This document shows positions 42,301-42,322 of a stretch of 42,322 nt of DNA, one piece after another. How positions within the stretch are numbered: the first letter of the stretch is position 1; each line of letters starts with the position of its first letter. Source of the DNA: Fidelibacterota bacterium (GTDB lineage Bacteria; Fidelibacterota; UBA8477; JABMPR01); assembly GCA_013202385.1 (NCBI GenBank), contig JABMOT010000160.1, positions 1 to 42,322 on the forward strand. The letters run 5' to 3'. Below the pieces are notes generated by a model. It was not told the origin of the DNA and did not search any database. It saw only the letters and a program-made list of their open reading frames with translations. The translations under genes were made by a program, and so were the position numbers.

Positions 42301-42322
42301 TGGTACTCCGGACAGGGCTCGA
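42301..42322 (-). tRNA. tRNA-Arg, 3' end only (cut by window edge)
   Basis: The minus strand reads ...TCGAGCCCTGT then CCGGAGT-A-CCA: half of the T arm, the 3' acceptor strand, discriminator A and encoded CCA. A perfect ACAGG/CCTGT T-stem is implied by the displaced copies. The anticodon (UCU, arginine) is inferred from the matching halves at 1-38 and 925-962, not seen here. It is the probable attachment gene of the island. Confidence 0.7.

Noticed and set aside
1-42322. Stop-codon reassignment explaining the in-frame UAA and UGA codons
   Set aside because: Many intact genes here end at UAA and UGA with the next gene starting at once, so both are used as stops. Isolated mutation or base-calling error is simpler.
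1-42322. CRISPR array or cas operon
   Set aside because: No set of short direct repeats with regular unique spacers was seen. The Cas4-like nuclease at 35821-36732 lacks other cas neighbours.

Overview
The window looks like bacterial chromosome holding a long genomic island next to a tRNA-Arg gene. The tRNA-Arg lies on the minus strand at the right edge (3' end with encoded CCA at 42301-42303). Two displaced copies of a tRNA 3' half, with the anticodon loop of tRNA-Arg(UCU), lie at the left end (1-38 and 925-962). A secreted protein near the tRNA (40724-41872) has dockerin-like repeats and a C-terminal YPNPFNPSTT sorting motif. That motif is typical of type IX secretion in the FCB superphylum (Neomarinimicrobiota, Calditrichota, Ignavibacteriota and relatives), so I place the host there without a finer assignment. 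Almost all genes are on the minus strand.

Layout from left to right. (1) 1-2868: tRNA half repeats, a HicAB toxin-antitoxin pair between them, a small unknown gene, a Shedu-type (DUF4263) defence nuclease and a C-terminal fragment of a tyrosine integrase. (2) 2869-12950: a more GC-rich block containing a branched-chain-amino-acid-type ABC transporter (livJ, livH, a fused livM-livG, livF), then a 1012-residue HD-domain protein of unknown function, a B12-binding-type radical SAM enzyme and a methyltransferase. (3) 13264-18078: Fic protein, zinc-ribbon protein, macro-domain protein, an intact tyrosine integrase, two small genes and an N-terminal integrase fragment. (4) 18168-31675: a defence island with a PIN/ImmA-IrrE toxin-antitoxin-like pair, a PD-(D/E)XK nuclease with two small orphan genes, a GIY-YIG/DUF2075-helicase/S24-peptidase fusion, a MazG-type pyrophosphohydrolase, a McrB-like AAA+ protein with a DUF2357/DUF524 nuclease, and a DUF2290/SF1-helicase pair. 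(5) 32083-39543: mobile-element housekeeping genes (DNA-binding proteins, RecB-like Fe-S nuclease, DUF932 protein, RadC) and a decayed IS21-like transposase preceded by ~105-bp tandem repeats. (6) 39994-42322: excisionase-type HTH protein, secreted protein, terminator, tRNA-Arg.

A recurring oddity is premature in-frame stops inside recognisable reading frames: UAA in livM at its conserved GIGAY site, UAA in radC directly after HNHPSG, UGA in an Smr-like gene, and perhaps UGA in a 61-codon gene. Most other genes end normally at UAA or UGA, so pseudogene formation, or base-calling error, is likelier than a changed genetic code.

Functionally the window reads as a tRNA-anchored accretion of defence and toxin-antitoxin cassettes, with a transporter/HD/radical SAM block embedded in it. 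The best candidates for something undescribed are the liv-transporter/HD/radical SAM/methyltransferase cluster and the run from the McrB-like gene through the GIY-YIG-helicase-S24 fusion to the small genes after it.
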